This document shows positions 21,527-33,289 of a stretch of DNA of 64,000 nucleotides, piece by piece. This stretch comes from Trichobilharzia regenti (lineage: Eukaryota; Platyhelminthes; Trematoda; Strigeidida; Schistosomatidae), in contig OX235262.1 in assembly GCA_944472135.2 (NCBI GenBank), forward strand, positions 84,852,903 through 84,916,902, read 5' to 3'. Positions within the stretch are counted from its first letter, which is position 1; the number at the start of each line of letters is the position of its first letter. Made by a program: the position numbers and the translations under genes. The notes below the pieces were generated by a model. The model did not search any database. It was not told the DNA's origin and saw nothing but the letters and a program-made list of their open reading frames with translations.

Positions 21527-22040
21527 TCAGTTATTGGATTTTGTTCACGAACCAACATTATTTAAAGATATCATTGGAAATCAGAAAGCGCTGGACATCT
21601 GTTCCTCCCTAGTTGTGGACCCTTCAGAGTGCTTGCCCACGACCCAACCAGGGTTCGAACCCGGAACCTTTGGGTTGCAAGACCAAGCTCGTTCGCGAGG
21701 CTGATTCTCTCGAACTAATATCAGTTCGTGGTGAAAATCTAAACATTGAGGTAGAAAACTGTCGTGTACATTCAACCTAATACAATCTCAGATAGTCTAA
21801 AAATCAATTAATAACCTGTTCCTCCTCTTCTATTTACGATTGGTAGGAGAAGACATCATTAGACAGCTACTGTGATGATTAACGGACAGTATTGTATTGT
21901 TAATTCTCATGATAGTTGGAGGTTACCCTTGGTGACTGCAGTGAAACTTTGACCTATTTACCATTTAGGCCTAACAGCTAAGATGATAGCATCTCAAACT
22001 GGTAGTTCAGAGTCTGCTTGCTTGAATATTTCTTATAACA
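21527..22040 (-). repeat. SINE-D composite repeat, copy 2
   Basis: Same order as copy 1: CTGGACATCTGTTCCTCCCT, B-box complement, GAACTAATATCAGTTCGTGG, GGTAGGAGAAGACATCATTA, and a tRNA-like end TAACAGCTAAGATGATAGCA. It ends about 200 bases before exon 3. Confidence 0.85.
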
Positions 22041-22248
22041 TCCAATCAAGCATTCGCTCAATTATTTTAATAGATATTTATTTCATTAAACATGATCACC
22101 TCATTAAGTTTTACGAATTCTGAGTCTTAAATAGAATACTTTATTCTTTAATTATTTAGTTATTTTCAGGAAGATATATTTATAATCATTCTTCAATATT
22201 TTAACCAAAAATAAGGATCTTTTCTTTCATATTTCTTCCTTATTTCAG

Positions 22249-22397
22249 ATACCCAAGTTGATCCATCCTACACAGTGACACTAACACTCTTAGCAGTTGG
22301 AATATACTTGATACTTTTTACACTTTTATCTGGTCAACCATTAGCCATAATTGGTATATCTGCTCCTATATACATTGTTGAATCGTCACTGGTATCA
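22249..22397 (+). CDS. SLC4-family transporter, exon 3 (membrane segments 2-3)
   Basis: The acceptor TATTTCAG ends at 22248. The exon begins AT, which with the A of exon 2 makes Asn. It encodes one long hydrophobic helix (LTLLAVGIYLILFTLLSG) and the half-helix GQPLAIIGISAPIYIVE. The GQPL..IG..GP element of the SLC4 core domain is recognisable, with Ala in place of the usual Gly before Pro. The donor is TCA|GTAAGT, phase 0. A 28 kb intron follows. The next exon continues the alignment to AE1 without a gap, so no exon appears to be missing inside that intron. Confidence 0.95.
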
Positions 22398-22469
22398 GTA
22401 AGTCTTAATATTCTTTGTTTTGATAAAAGACTGTATTATATAGTATGTATATTGATATTCTTTCCTTCA

Positions 22470-22910
22470 GTTTGTAGTAGAACCTCTTGGCTTCAGCAAC
22501 ACATCTCCATTCCACTCAGTCCACCATCACCATTACCTGATAGCTTCGCGATTGCCCACAAAATCTCCCTTCCTCTTTACCTGCTCTCCATGTAACCCTA
22601 GATCTCCTCAGCGTCTGCCCAACCCCGTCCACATTTCCTCCTGTGCATTTGTTGTCTGGGCAGCTGATTGTATCACCATACTATCAAAGTTCCTTGTTGC
22701 CTCTCTTTTCTCTTTTGTTGGTCATCTGATATTCTGTATCGAGCAAGAGAAGGCAGGTGTTGTAGACAGTTTACAGCCAGTTCAAAATAATTTTAGTGAT
22801 GCAAGCATCAAGTCTCTGAACCATATAAAGTCATTGACTTGACAATAGTCTTAAAAATTTCGTTGTTGTTCCCTATGCTGGGTGCTGTAAATTTCTACAC
22901 TGATTTCACA
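22470..22910 (-). mobile_element. Decayed RTE-like fragment
   Basis: 22725-22840 aligns with 60860-60980 (GGTCATCTGATATTCTG, AGAGAAGGCAGGTG, GATGCAAGCATCAAG, CTCTGAACCATATAAAGTC). That region codes on its minus strand for an RTE C-terminal segment. The rest is too decayed to place with confidence. Confidence 0.5.
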
Positions 22911-22917
22911 GTAATGA

Positions 22918-23310
22918 AGGTCTTCAAGTATTGGTTTTTAGGGATTTGGTTGGTTGATTACAGGATTTCATTATCAGCTGAAATTGGTTAGAGAACCACT
23001 GGATAACCTTGGAGTAATGGACAGCCAGCTGTTTCGTCCTAGTTTGGGACTCTTCATCAATACGTACCCACTGGGATTCAAACCCAGTACATTCTGGTTG
23101 CAAGGCGAGCTAGCTCGTAGACCATTAAGCCACTGGGACCTGATCCAATGGCCCATGAATTCTCAATTCTGCCAATTCACGATATAGCTGATATATATAA
23201 CTGATGAACTGTCCCAAACTAGGACGAAACAGCTGTCCAGTACTTCCAGTTGGTTTTCCAATGGTTCTCTAGCTGATGTCAGCTCATGATGAAATACTGT
23301 AATGAAGGTC
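22918..23310. repeat. SINE-L inverted pair
   Basis: Minus copy to about 23190 (head with GGGATTCAAACCCAGTAC). The plus copy, without its head, runs from about 23200 (AACTGATGAACTGTCCCAAA, GGACGAAACAGCTGTCCAGT) to TGATGAAATACTG. Confidence 0.8.
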
Positions 23311-23984
23311 TGTCTGACTTTCCTCATCCTGGATTTGACATTTATATGTATGATTTATTGAAGTATTTAAATGAAATCAAAAATTGATTAATTAACTGTT
23401 GAACTCGTAATAAACTTGAAAAAAATTATCCATGGTCAATTCAAAAATATATTCTTAATATGAATAGGGGAAAGCAACAAATTTATCAGCATATGAATTC
23501 ATTATTATTATTATTTTGCGTATTTTTTCAGTAGCTTAAGATTCAGGCACTACCATAATATATATTACGAAACATAATTATATCGTATTCATGACTTAGT
23601 TATAGGGAATATAAGTAACATGAATCCGAAACGAGGTAGGAAATAAAATCATAATTGCAATCAATAACTTACTGTCAGTATGATAAAAGTATGCTCAAAA
23701 ACCACTCTGTAATTTATGTATTTTGATACAGTTTACGTCGTAGGCAGTTGGGAAGGATCTATGGAATAATAAGAATGAGCTCACGTTATACTGCTACATT
23801 TGCTATTCTTTTTTGCCAGTATTAGTTAAGGAACAATTATTGTTAGCAGAATGAATCCTTTTTAAAACACCAGAATTATCCAATAGTTTTATACCAGAAA
23901 AGGAGTTTCTTTTTCTTGGCTTGTATTCCAAGTGTGACATAAAAATTCAAGCTCTGATGTTTTGGTAACCATACTGGTGTTCAT
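23311..23984. other. Intronic DNA, nothing recognised
   Basis: AT-rich; no frame or repeat block seen. Confidence 0.4.
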
Positions 23985-24140
23985 TAAATTAGGTGGGTTT
24001 ACCAGTCTCACATCTAACCAGCTACTTTTTCCGAAGTCACTTTTGTCGAGTTAACTAGGCAAGGTATTTAAGTGCGTCTACTGAGAATCTAACATGGAAT
24101 CCCAGTGTAGTTGGAGAGAATTCTATCAATGAACCACTAG
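23985..24140 (-). repeat. SINE-A copy, strongly diverged
   Basis: GGCAAGGTATTTAAGTGCGT, then GAATCTAACATGGAATCCCA in the place of the head. Only the overall order supports it. The next 500 bases hold nothing recognised. Confidence 0.4.
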
Positions 24141-24639
24141 TACAATAAAAACCACCTTTTTATTACATTATTTTGTGAAGTGGATAACTTACCACTACAG
24201 AACGGACATTATATGCTCGTATGCTTCGTATACATCTGAGTCACTTTACTACACAATGAATAGAAAAGTACTCAAGACAGTTATTCCTTTACAGTAGTAA
24301 TAAGATGACGACTATCATCCATTAGTTTTGATCCATACTCTATCTAGCTTTTAAATAACAACTCAAAATGTTTATAAAATCCTAGCAAAGCAAACTAAAT
24401 ATTCTTATATAGATGTTTAGGGACAAGCTTCTCTTTATGCCATGTATCATGTCAAGGCGTACATAACGCTCTGCAGTTATCTCATTCAGTCTCTGGTTAA
24501 ATAAGCCATTTTAGTATTCTGTCTAATTAGTGGCTTACAAAATTAACTACTTATGAGTCACTTAACTGCTCAACCTAAGAATAGTTACTTGAATTAATTC
24601 GTAAAATTTGTGGGGATTTTGTGGAGATTGTGTTTGATT

Positions 24640-24875
24640 GCATGCCGGATTTCATCATGAGCTGACATCAGTTAGAAAACCACTGGGAAACTTGAGAGTA
24701 CTGGACAGCTGTTTCGTCCTAGTTTGAGACTCTTCAGCAGCACGCACCCACCGGGGTGAAGAGTCCTGATGAAGAGTCCCAAACCAGGACGAAACAGCTG
24801 TCCAGTACTCCCAGTTGGTTTTCCAATGGTTCTCTAGCTGATGTCAGCCCATGATGAAATCCTCCATACAATGAA
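24640..24875. repeat. SINE-L fold-back: two bodies joined without heads
   Basis: The left arm GGATTTCATCATGAGCTGAC ... GACAGCTGTTTCGTCCTAGT and the right arm CTGATGAAGAGTCCCAAACC, GGACGAAACAGCTGTCCAGT ... ATGATGAAATCC are inverted copies with only about 35 bases between them. The transcript would fold into a long hairpin. Confidence 0.85.
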
Positions 24876-24939
24876 AATAAATTTAGGGTGTCACCACTGT
24901 TCGAACAAAAATAATTCCATATATTTTGGTTGCTTACCA

Positions 24940-24963
24940 CGCACACACACACACACAAACACA
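24940..24963. repeat. (CA)n microsatellite
   Basis: Short ACAC tract interrupted by CAAACAC. Confidence 0.9.
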
Positions 24964-25234
24964 CCAGTCAGAAATCCTAATTTCAGAACACAGAGATATA
25001 GGTGACATTCAGGATATTATTGAATTCATTGTAAAACAGTTTAAAAATATCACAGTTTTCTAATGAAATTTTCAAGGTGGTTATTAGACATTAGAAAGAA
25101 AAAACATTTCCTCTTTAATAACACACATATCCAATCCATACCACTAAACACAACTGGATTTTACAATTCAGAAAAATAAACTAATATTGAAATAAAGTTT
25201 TCACCTAATGAAGAATTTATAAACGTCATAGTGG

Positions 25235-25700
25235 ATATGAATTGGTGAATGGTGACTAGCAGTGGAATCCAGGATATGCATCTTGTCCTGTTTGGGACTC
25301 ATCACTGGATTTACCTGCATTCTGAGGCTGGAACCCAGTACCCATAGTTTTAAACGCCAGTGCGTTATCCACTAGACCACTTGGGCCACGAAAACTAGCC
25401 ATCTCTTGTGCAAAGAGTGATATTAATTATTGAACTGAATTTTAAATTTTCCAGTCGACTGACTGGACCGAAGTGCTCGATATCTGGGAACATCATCACT
25501 CACTGCGGAATACAGGTACAACCGAGTGACGAGTCCCAAATATGATGAAACACGCATCCTGGGTTCCACTGCTAGTCACCATCCAGTGACTAACCCATAT
25601 GCCCAGGCTTCGTCAAAGCATCTGCGAAAGAAGCCGACATGTTAACCTGAGACCCTGCTATTCGATCCAATCAATCGACAGGAAAATCTAAAATTGAATT
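25235..25700. repeat. SINE-H inverted copies
   Basis: A minus copy (AGCAGTGGAATCCAGGATAT ... ATCCACTAGACCACTTGGGC) is followed by a minus 3' end piece and then a plus copy (AACATCATCACTCACTGCGG ... GGAAAATCTAAAATTGAATT). Both hammerheads are damaged: the minus one has CAAG for GAAA, and the plus one has GAGTGACGAG and ATGATGAAAC. Confidence 0.8.
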
Positions 25701-26889
25701 AAATAGTTATAGTGGATACTTTCACTCTTGTTTGCTAGCTTTGCAGTTTGTTTTTTGTCAGTTGCTTCACTAATATGGATTTATATGGGGAAAACAACTT
25801 TTTTTTAACAGCTGAATAAACACCGAAAAGAAATTCATGTTGTGAATTATAAAACATATTTCTTTCGACCTCACCTACTAGTCTTACTGTTGAATGTCCA
25901 TATTAATTAAGGTATAATTAAGTGTGAAAAACAGTTTCGTTTTTTTTAAAATATATATCGAATTTACTAAGATTAGATAATCTAAAGGCTTTTATAACAT
26001 AAAGATTTATGCGAACAGTAATATCTGAGTGAATTTTCACTTCAGTGGATTTCAAAACATATATACACAAGATAAATTACATAAGTTCATACAACAAAAG
26101 GTTGTCCATCAGTTATAATGAATGATAATAAAATAGGTTTTCTATTCTATCCGATTACAAAAGTCTATGTAAAAATGTAAGTTAACATCAAAAGTCTGGG
26201 AGAGAAATTGGTGTTGTGTATCACATGTACATGTTATTGCATGTATGTATGTGGACTGGTTAGAAAGATTGAATGAGTTAAGAAATCTTCGTAAAATAAG
26301 TGATGCGAAATATATACACACAGGTTATATAGAAGTGTGTTTAGTAGTTTACACATTTAACTACATACCAGGGTAGCAACAGTGTTTGGACCCATCCCTT
26401 TTGTGTTCACAGTCGCAGCTGTTTCAAGTGAACTGCTACGGCTTCTGTTGTCTGGAGTATTGGGCACCCACTAGCTTTTGAATGTTCACCAAATGCATGT
26501 TAGACAGTGAAGAACAGATGTCCATTATTTGCTTATTTTTTTTTCTGTTTGATACAGCTAAAATAATATCACAATAATAATACTTCTCATTAAACCTATG
26601 TTTAGCCATACTGTTATATGTTACAAGTGTGAAAGTTTAAGTTTAAAAACCACCGATCTGAGAAACCCTAATACAGTGAGTGAAATAATAGACAAACCAA
26701 TGGGTGCCTGGCCCAGGTTCTTCATTTTTAAGACTAAGTGTCGTAACTCTGCACATAAAGTTTGGCTCCCAATTTATCGACATCTCTTTTAACCGCTAAC
26801 CATGAATACTTATTATTATTCGCTTGCGTTCCGAGTGGAACATGGGGCTTCGAAAACCCATCTCCTTTTTGCTATGTTTTCTGTCGTCG
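25701..26889. other. Intronic DNA, nothing recognised
   Basis: About 1.2 kb, AT-rich, with only short frames of no known family. Confidence 0.4.
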
Positions 26890-28690
26890 TCTTCAGCTGG
26901 ACGTGGACGAGAGTATTATCTCACGCCAGTTCTTGCACAGGCCTAAGTTGCCCTTCTCTGGCAACTTGACGAGGTAGCCAGCCTTTATTCCACTCGATAG
27001 GTAACTTTCTTCCAAGCTTTTTGCAGTAACGGGGTGAGAACATCTGCTGTAATCTCTGAGGCCGTTTTCAGTGCTTCGGGAGGAATGTCGTCTGCTCTTG
27101 CTACCTTCCAAGGCTTCAGTAGCTTAATCGTATACTAGATTTCTGCTTTCGTTAGAGGATTGATGTCCACTGGCAGGCAGTTCTATGCGTGCTTTCAGTG
27201 GTGGTATTTCTGAACAAGTTGCGGGTAATGGTCGATTCAAGAGTCCTGTCAAGTGATCAGCCCATTGTTTGATTTGTTTCTCGTTCTTGGTGATCAGGTT
27301 CCCTTCAGCATCTTTTATTGGTTTCATCATCTGGATTGATCTCTTCCCGGATAGAGACTTGGTTATCTGATATAATCTCCTGATGTTTCTTCTACCTTTG
27401 GCCTATTTTGCTTTAGTTGCTGGCCAGTGTGTCGTAGCATTTGTCGCTTGTTTTTTCTAGCACTCTTCATCACTTCTTTATTCAGTGCAGTATACACTGA
27501 ACTCAGCTTCTCCTTCTGTTGTCCATCTTTGCATTTCGTCATCTTCTCTTACAGCCTTCTCCTCTCTTCGATTAGCTTCTAGGTAGGTGTCCGATGGGAG
27601 CCATTCCTTGACTTGTTTCTTCTTTCTTCCTAGAACGGATGTATACGCTTCCTTGAGTATCGCCCTCAGAGGAATCCAGTGTCCCTCTACTCAGGTTTCC
27701 TGAGTGGTGCCTCATAGTGTCTCCGAATTTCTCTGATGTAATCTGTAGTGAAAGTATTTCTTGTAGTTCTGTCCTTCAAATTCTGAATGTTGAGCTTGAA
27801 TTGTGGTCTGTCTCCATTTGTTTTCATGGATTTCAGGTTCACCTTGAAGTTTCCTTGAACTAGTTGATGGTCTGAGTTCACATCTGCTCTCCTTCTCGAC
27901 TTCGTATCCAGCAGACTGAGTCTGCACTTCCCTGAGCAATATTTATATGAAATCCATTTAATTTGTCATATGTCCATCACACGAAATCCATTTTTCTTTG
28001 TGTATATCCTTGTGTTTGAACACGCTGCCTCCGATCACCAAATCAGTGAAAGCAAAGAAGTCTGCGAATAATTCTCCGTTCCCATTCATTTCTCCGATCG
28101 ACAGCCTATCGACCCACGATGAGTTCTCTTCCTGTATTGTCTTTTTCCTGTTATGCTGGCATTCATTTCTCTCATAAGGATTTTGATGTCACCAAATGGG
28201 ATGTTGTCCATTACTGTTTGTGGTCGTCTATAGAAATCGTCCTTCTTCCCTTGTTCCACCTTGTTTGTAGGATTGTGCGTAACACTGCATGATAATTGTG
28301 ACCTTCTCTCCTTTTCAGTTGAATCTTGATGCCATGATCCTTAAGAAAGGGATTGGTCCCCACTGCATTATGGCTTTGACTGTAACTGACGATGTCATGA
28401 TAGCCGCTCACTGCCTCAGTGTGCTCGTGGTTGTCGTTTGAATGACCAGGTCGGAGTAGATTACTGACTCACCAGTTGACAATGTTGTTAATCTACATCC
28501 ATTCCATCTGCTTTCGCAGATATCCAGCACTTCTATAACATATCTTCTCATTTCTTTGGCTACCTGGGCAGACTTCCTAGTCTCGTACATTGTATGGATA
28601 TTCCACGTCCCCATTCTTATTCTTGTTTTCATCGAGAGAAGACACATCGGCTGACTGGCTTCCCGAAGGCCTTCCCGAGACATCTGTGTT
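26890..28690 (-). mobile_element. RTE-type LINE, 5' half (endonuclease and RT start), decayed
   Basis: The minus strand reads, through several frame breaks, an apurinic-type endonuclease start (RIRMGTWNIHTMYETRKSAQ, CESRWNG, STGESVIYS), then QKNEKQIKQWADHLTGLLNR-like spacer sequence (read here as ITKNEKQIKQWADHLTGLLN), then GYLVKLPEKGNLGLCKNWR, which precedes the RT palm in RTE. The palm and 3' end are absent. This is unusual, because LINE truncation normally removes the 5' side. Confidence 0.8.
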
Positions 28691-28769
28691 ATTTAGCCTC
28701 TCCGGTTCCAGCAAAGAATACGATTTTTATTTGAAGTTCTGTGTAATGAATTTTCTCAAGTGATTTAAA

Positions 28770-28880
28770 AGATTTAGTGGTGTGGGGTTGCTAGTCCCAT
28801 GCCCTACCTTTCCTCTTCACCCAGGCTTGGGACTGGCTAGAAAACTAGCTAGCTAGTTAACTAGGCGAGGTTATGAATAC
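28770..28880 (-). repeat. SINE-A body fragment
   Basis: GGGGTTGCTAGTCCCATGCC, CTACCTTTCCTCTTCACC and an eroded AACTAGGCGAGGTTATGAA. Confidence 0.5.
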
Positions 28881-29035
28881 CTATGATGGTATTATTTGCT
28901 GTTATTTATGATTATTTACTCTAAATAAAACTCTTTGAGATTTCTCACAGACAATTTCATATGGCATTCATGCATATAATCCCATACATGTTTTGTACTC
29001 GATTCTAGTAAAATTACAATTCGTACACATCTTTC

Positions 29036-29250
29036 CGGTGTGAATTAGTAGAATGCTCAACAACTACGTTAGGGGTCATGGTTAGATTCTCAGTTGATGG
29101 ACTGTGAAACCCTGTCTATTCTACTTTCCAATAATGAACTCGGGCAAGATGGTCTGTTGGACATGAGGCCGGCTACCCGACCTCATGAATGCAGTTGCTC
29201 CGTCTATACCAAAACTGTGCAGCTGGAATCTCTGTTTTATTTTCCCTTTG
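29036..29250 (+). repeat. SINE-A-like copy, diverged
   Basis: GTGTGAATTAGTAGAATGC with TCATGGTTAGATTCTCAG (B-box remnant), then GGACATGAGGCCGGCTACC in place of the GGCATGAGGCTAGC body block. Confidence 0.4.
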
Positions 29251-29399
29251 AAATAATAGCAATATAAGGGAAAAACGGCTTTATATTTATATTTCATTTT
29301 GCACTCATATGGTATTTGGTTCATGGCGTCTAGCAGTGGAATGCAGAACAAACTATTTCATCTTCCTTTAAAGTTAGTAGTTAAGCGTAGCTTCAGGCC

Positions 29400-29550
29400 C
29401 AGTAGGTGATGGCATTCTCACTGAAATGGTGGGTCCTAGGTTTGAGTCTCAATAAGAGCATCTCCAATCACTAGGGACAGGCTCACCTAGCTAACGAGTC
29501 CCAAAAAGGTCGAAGCAAATGGCTTGAATTTCACTACTGCTATCTGCAGA
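29400..29550 (+). repeat. Degenerate SINE-H copy
   Basis: GGTTTGAGTCTCAATAAGAG (B-box), CTAGCTAACGAGTCCCAAAA, GGTCGAAGC, and GAATTTCACTACTGCTATCT follow the order head, core, 3' strand. Core positions are lost. Confidence 0.5.
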
Positions 29551-30216
29551 CATTGTTTGAGCGTCCTTACTGGGAGATGTCACATTAACAGAAGTTGAAT
29601 GTTTCCATTCAACATAAATATAAAAATAAATATATATCCACCCCACCTTATCCGTATTCCCTTTATTTTCACACTTCCTTTTATCAGTTTTTCCTAAAAT
29701 GATGGTGTTATAAAAAAAAGAACACAAGAACTAAGACATTTTTATTGCACAGTATTTCGTTAATTGTTGAAAAAAGAAATATGGTGAAGTAAAGGGGAGA
29801 GAGACAGAAGAATGTCACAAATCTCTGATCACAGAGTTTTGAGTCTACTTAATATTACTAGATGTACCAATATGGTAAAAATTATTGAGATAGATTGTTA
29901 ATTGTTAAGTGAAGAAGGTAAATCAGTCAAGATAATAATTTGTGAATCTCCATCATCCGAGGTGTTTCATACAGGATGAACACTCATGGATTGGTAGAAT
30001 CTCTTTAGCAACCGAATTTCAGTACACCTAGGATACTCTCAGGATGTACAGTGCATTTCCCAAACACTAAAATTTACTACCTCGACTAACTTAAATTCTC
30101 AGCCTGATACTCTACGTATAACCCCACTATCTCCGTTTAATTTGGTAGCATGAACAGACAGCCGATATAAGAATAGAACTTGGACACTATGGTAGAGTAT
30201 AATGCCATCATAGAAT

Positions 30217-30692
30217 AAAACACACAGCGACACAATATTACTTATTGATGACGTTTCAACAACAGATTTTATTGCTCATAACCATATCAAAGCATTCACG
30301 TAACTTTCAAACTTTGCCTATACATAAATCCATTATTTCACATTCTTTGTTTTTATTGGCATTGATATTTTCCATGTCTCTGACTTACGAGTTGTGTTAT
30401 TCCTACTGCAAATGTTAGGTTCTGGAATATAATATAGGTAGGTGGAGGGAGAAATTGATTACTGAATCCTTGTTCATCGAATTTACACCTAATTACAGCG
30501 TAATAAAAATGATACTGTTCACAAAGCAGAGATATGGAAAATATTAATGCCAATAAAATCAAAGAATATGAAATAATAGATTTATTCAGACGAAGTTTGA
30601 AAGTTATGTGAGTGCTTTGATATGATTATGAGCAATAAAATCTGTTCTTAAAACGTCATCAGTAAGTAATACTGTATCGCTGAGTGTTTTCA
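30217..30692. repeat. Inverted repeat, probable Penelope-like terminal repeats
   Basis: Arms 30217-30382 and 30525-30692 are reverse complements with roughly one difference in eight, around a spacer of about 140 bases. Shared blocks include AACAGATTTTATTGCTCATA and ATTTTATTGGCATTRATATT-type sequence. Both arms hold (RT)TGATGACGTTT. Related sequence lies beside Penelope-like pieces at 12.7 kb and at 59.5 kb, and a Penelope-like copy begins 500 bases to the right. Confidence 0.75.
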
Positions 30693-31217
30693 CCAAATAA
30701 ATTTACCCTATTTTTAGACTCTAAAATGGTTTTGTTATCAAAATAGTGTCCTCTGGCAAAAAATCACACAAGATATTTTCATTTCTGATGTATTTTTGTC
30801 ATTAATCAGTTCATTAGTGCTGATAAAACAAGCCTCTCAACTATGTGAACTAATCTGAATATTCCCACTTTTCCTGGAGATGTTCACGAAATTCATTTTA
30901 TCGTACTTTTCAGTCAGCGATACTATAACATGTGTATGTTCTACGTGAAACAGCTTTTTATCCTTCCGAAGTAAGAATCTAAGCCGTCAAAATAAATCAT
31001 ATTCATCAGCAGTCTATAATGAAATCAAATAAAACAATGTTATTGGATATCAACTTTAAAATAACAACTTTCGACAGACTCCTACATTACTGAGTAGCTT
31101 CTGCTCAGCGGACAAATAATATTTCACATTCCCATGTGTTATTAGCCTGCGTCTAGAAAGCACACAATAATTCTGATACAATAAATTGTCTGTGGAAGCA
31201 GATCAAAAGCTGAATAC

Positions 31218-32081
31218 ATGCTGATACAATTCAATTCATGCCATCCAAATCTCAATTTCACAATAGAACACGAGGAAAACGATACTATTAAATTCCTAGA
31301 CGTTTTTCTAGCGAAAATGAATGATGGCACAATCGAAAGATCTATATTTAGAAAGTCTTCATGGACAAGACAGAATATGCATTTCAAAAGCTTTGTTCCA
31401 ATCCAGTACAAAAAGAACTTAGTCAGAAAACTGTTCAATAGAGCACGAAAAATTTGTTCTGACAGTACTATTGAACATGAAATAAAATCTCTGACGGATA
31501 TTTTATCTAAGAATGGATATCCTGAGAAGTTCATTAATAAATACTCTAAAGGGACTACCCCCTGCAAAATAACTCAAACGGTTCCAAAAAAACCTGTCTA
31601 TATCAATTTGCCGTTCAAAGGAGATGACGTACAGGAAGTAGTGAAACGAAGACTCGACAAAGCCATCAAGAGAACTCACTATGCTTCAAAACTTGTTATC
31701 CTTAACACCACCAAGCGAGTGCTTCAACAATCTGGGAAAGACCAGTCGCCAATCCTCGACACTTCAAACTACGTATATCAATTTGAATGTGTTTGTGGCA
31801 GCAAATACATAGGTCGTACGGAAAGGCGATTGTCTACTCGCATGATAGAGCATTTGCCAGAATGATTGAAAACAGCTGAGTGCAAAGTGTCAAAATCCTC
31901 AATAACAAAACATCTTGTGGATTACGGACACGACATAGACGTTGTCAAGTCATTCATTATTGTCAGCAGACAAAGAAACAAGAAGATGCTTGCAATTGCA
32001 GAGGCTTGTCCAATTCAAGTCTATAAACCGGGTCTCTGTGTACAAAAGGAGATGGTCGTGATTTTGAATCTAACATGGTAA
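31218..32081 (+). pseudogene. Penelope-like RT end plus GIY-YIG endonuclease, one internal stop
   Basis: The frame begins with the post-palm Penelope motif (HPNLNFTIEHEENDTIKFLD), then a basic linker, then the endonuclease. There, YVYQFECVCGSKYIGRTERR is the GIY-YIG-type core, followed by SITKHLVDYGHDID. A single in-frame TGA at 31863-31865 splits it, and translation resumes in the same frame to a stop after 32078 (LNLTW). It is truncated on the 5' side, so the catalytic palm is absent. Its endonuclease differs clearly from the 49.3 kb copy, so at least two lineages are present. Confidence 0.88.
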
Positions 32082-32794
32082 TACGTTTTACTTATTATTC
32101 TACCTCTTATTATTATTCTTGATTCATTTAGAACTATCCTTTATCAGTAGGATTATCTTAACTCACTTCCACACTATTATTATTGTTATTATAATTATTA
32201 CTATTGATATTAGTCTGTTTGAAATTCTTGTAATATTCTCTAATGACAAATTGTTTATCTAAGTGATGCAATTGAAGCGTAATGCAATTTATTTTAATTT
32301 TGTTCTCTCATACTGTCTCTTCCCTTATCTATTTGAACATGACCTGGAAAACATTCGCACCTGTCTTCCTGCAAGACTAATTCAATGTAGTTTGTAAACT
32401 TATCAGTCTTATATCTCCCAAAGTTATTTCAAAAGTTATATATAGAGTATATATATAGAGTATTCAGCTGACGAGTTGTACCGAAATTCGATGAATTCAT
32501 TAAATCCTGCTTTATTAGCCTTTATTGGTTGTTTTAAATTCGTGTTGGGAAATAAATGTTTTCAACAAGACATCTCACTGACACAGCAATACTTATCTAC
32601 TTTTTCCAGAAAAAACTTTCTTATTAATTTATTTTAATAATTGGTTTATTTTATTGAAATAACTAAGTAGTGGAGCTTTTGTCTTTTAAATTAACTGTTT
32701 CATATTCAAGTATTTTGAGAATTAGAATTTTCTTCATGGTTTATAATTTCCAATGCTAGTCTCATTAGCTTCTGATTGTTTATTAACTGTTTTG

Positions 32795-32905
32795 ATTGGA
32801 CACTAGTAACTAGTGTGATGTGTCTAGTCCTTTGTCTGGTTTAGAGTGAATTCTGTCAGTCATGTTTACAATGTGGCCACTATTCTAGGTAGCTCGCCAT
32901 CACGG
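32795..32905 (-). repeat. SINE-C body fragment
   Basis: GGACACTAGTAACTAGTGTG, CTAGTCCTTTGTCTGGTTTA and ATTCTAGGTAGCTCGCCATC are the reverse of the body at 9.0 kb. No head is present. Between 32081 and this piece I see nothing else. Confidence 0.7.
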
Positions 32906-33289
32906 CTCATCTATGCATTAAATGCTTATAAGAAAGTCACTTCAAGAACGAATCCACAAAACTATAGTCAACATTTGTGATGGCTTCCGTTCATCAAGTC
33001 GTATTTTAAAATAAATACTTATTAAAAATGTCGGAAGGATGTATAACTCTATCCTGGGTAAATATAAAAGTAGCCATTCACAGATCCAGGATAACTATCT
33101 TTTAGGGGGATATGGTTACACAAATAGTGAAGAGTTCTAAGTCTAGGAAATATTATTGTTTAGTGATCATCGGTTTTCAGTTTTCTTCCAGACGATGTTA
33201 AATTTTAACACTTCTTTTGATTTGTTAGCTATCATCAGAGTTGTGTCAATAACACAAACACATACAAACAAGATTTGTTTATCTTCTAT

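Noticed and set aside
22275..22595. Reading exon 3 as a 106-codon single frame running past 22397
   Set aside because: The GTAAGT after 22397 and the exact phase fit to exon 4 show that the rest is intron. The residues after that point lose SLC4 similarity.
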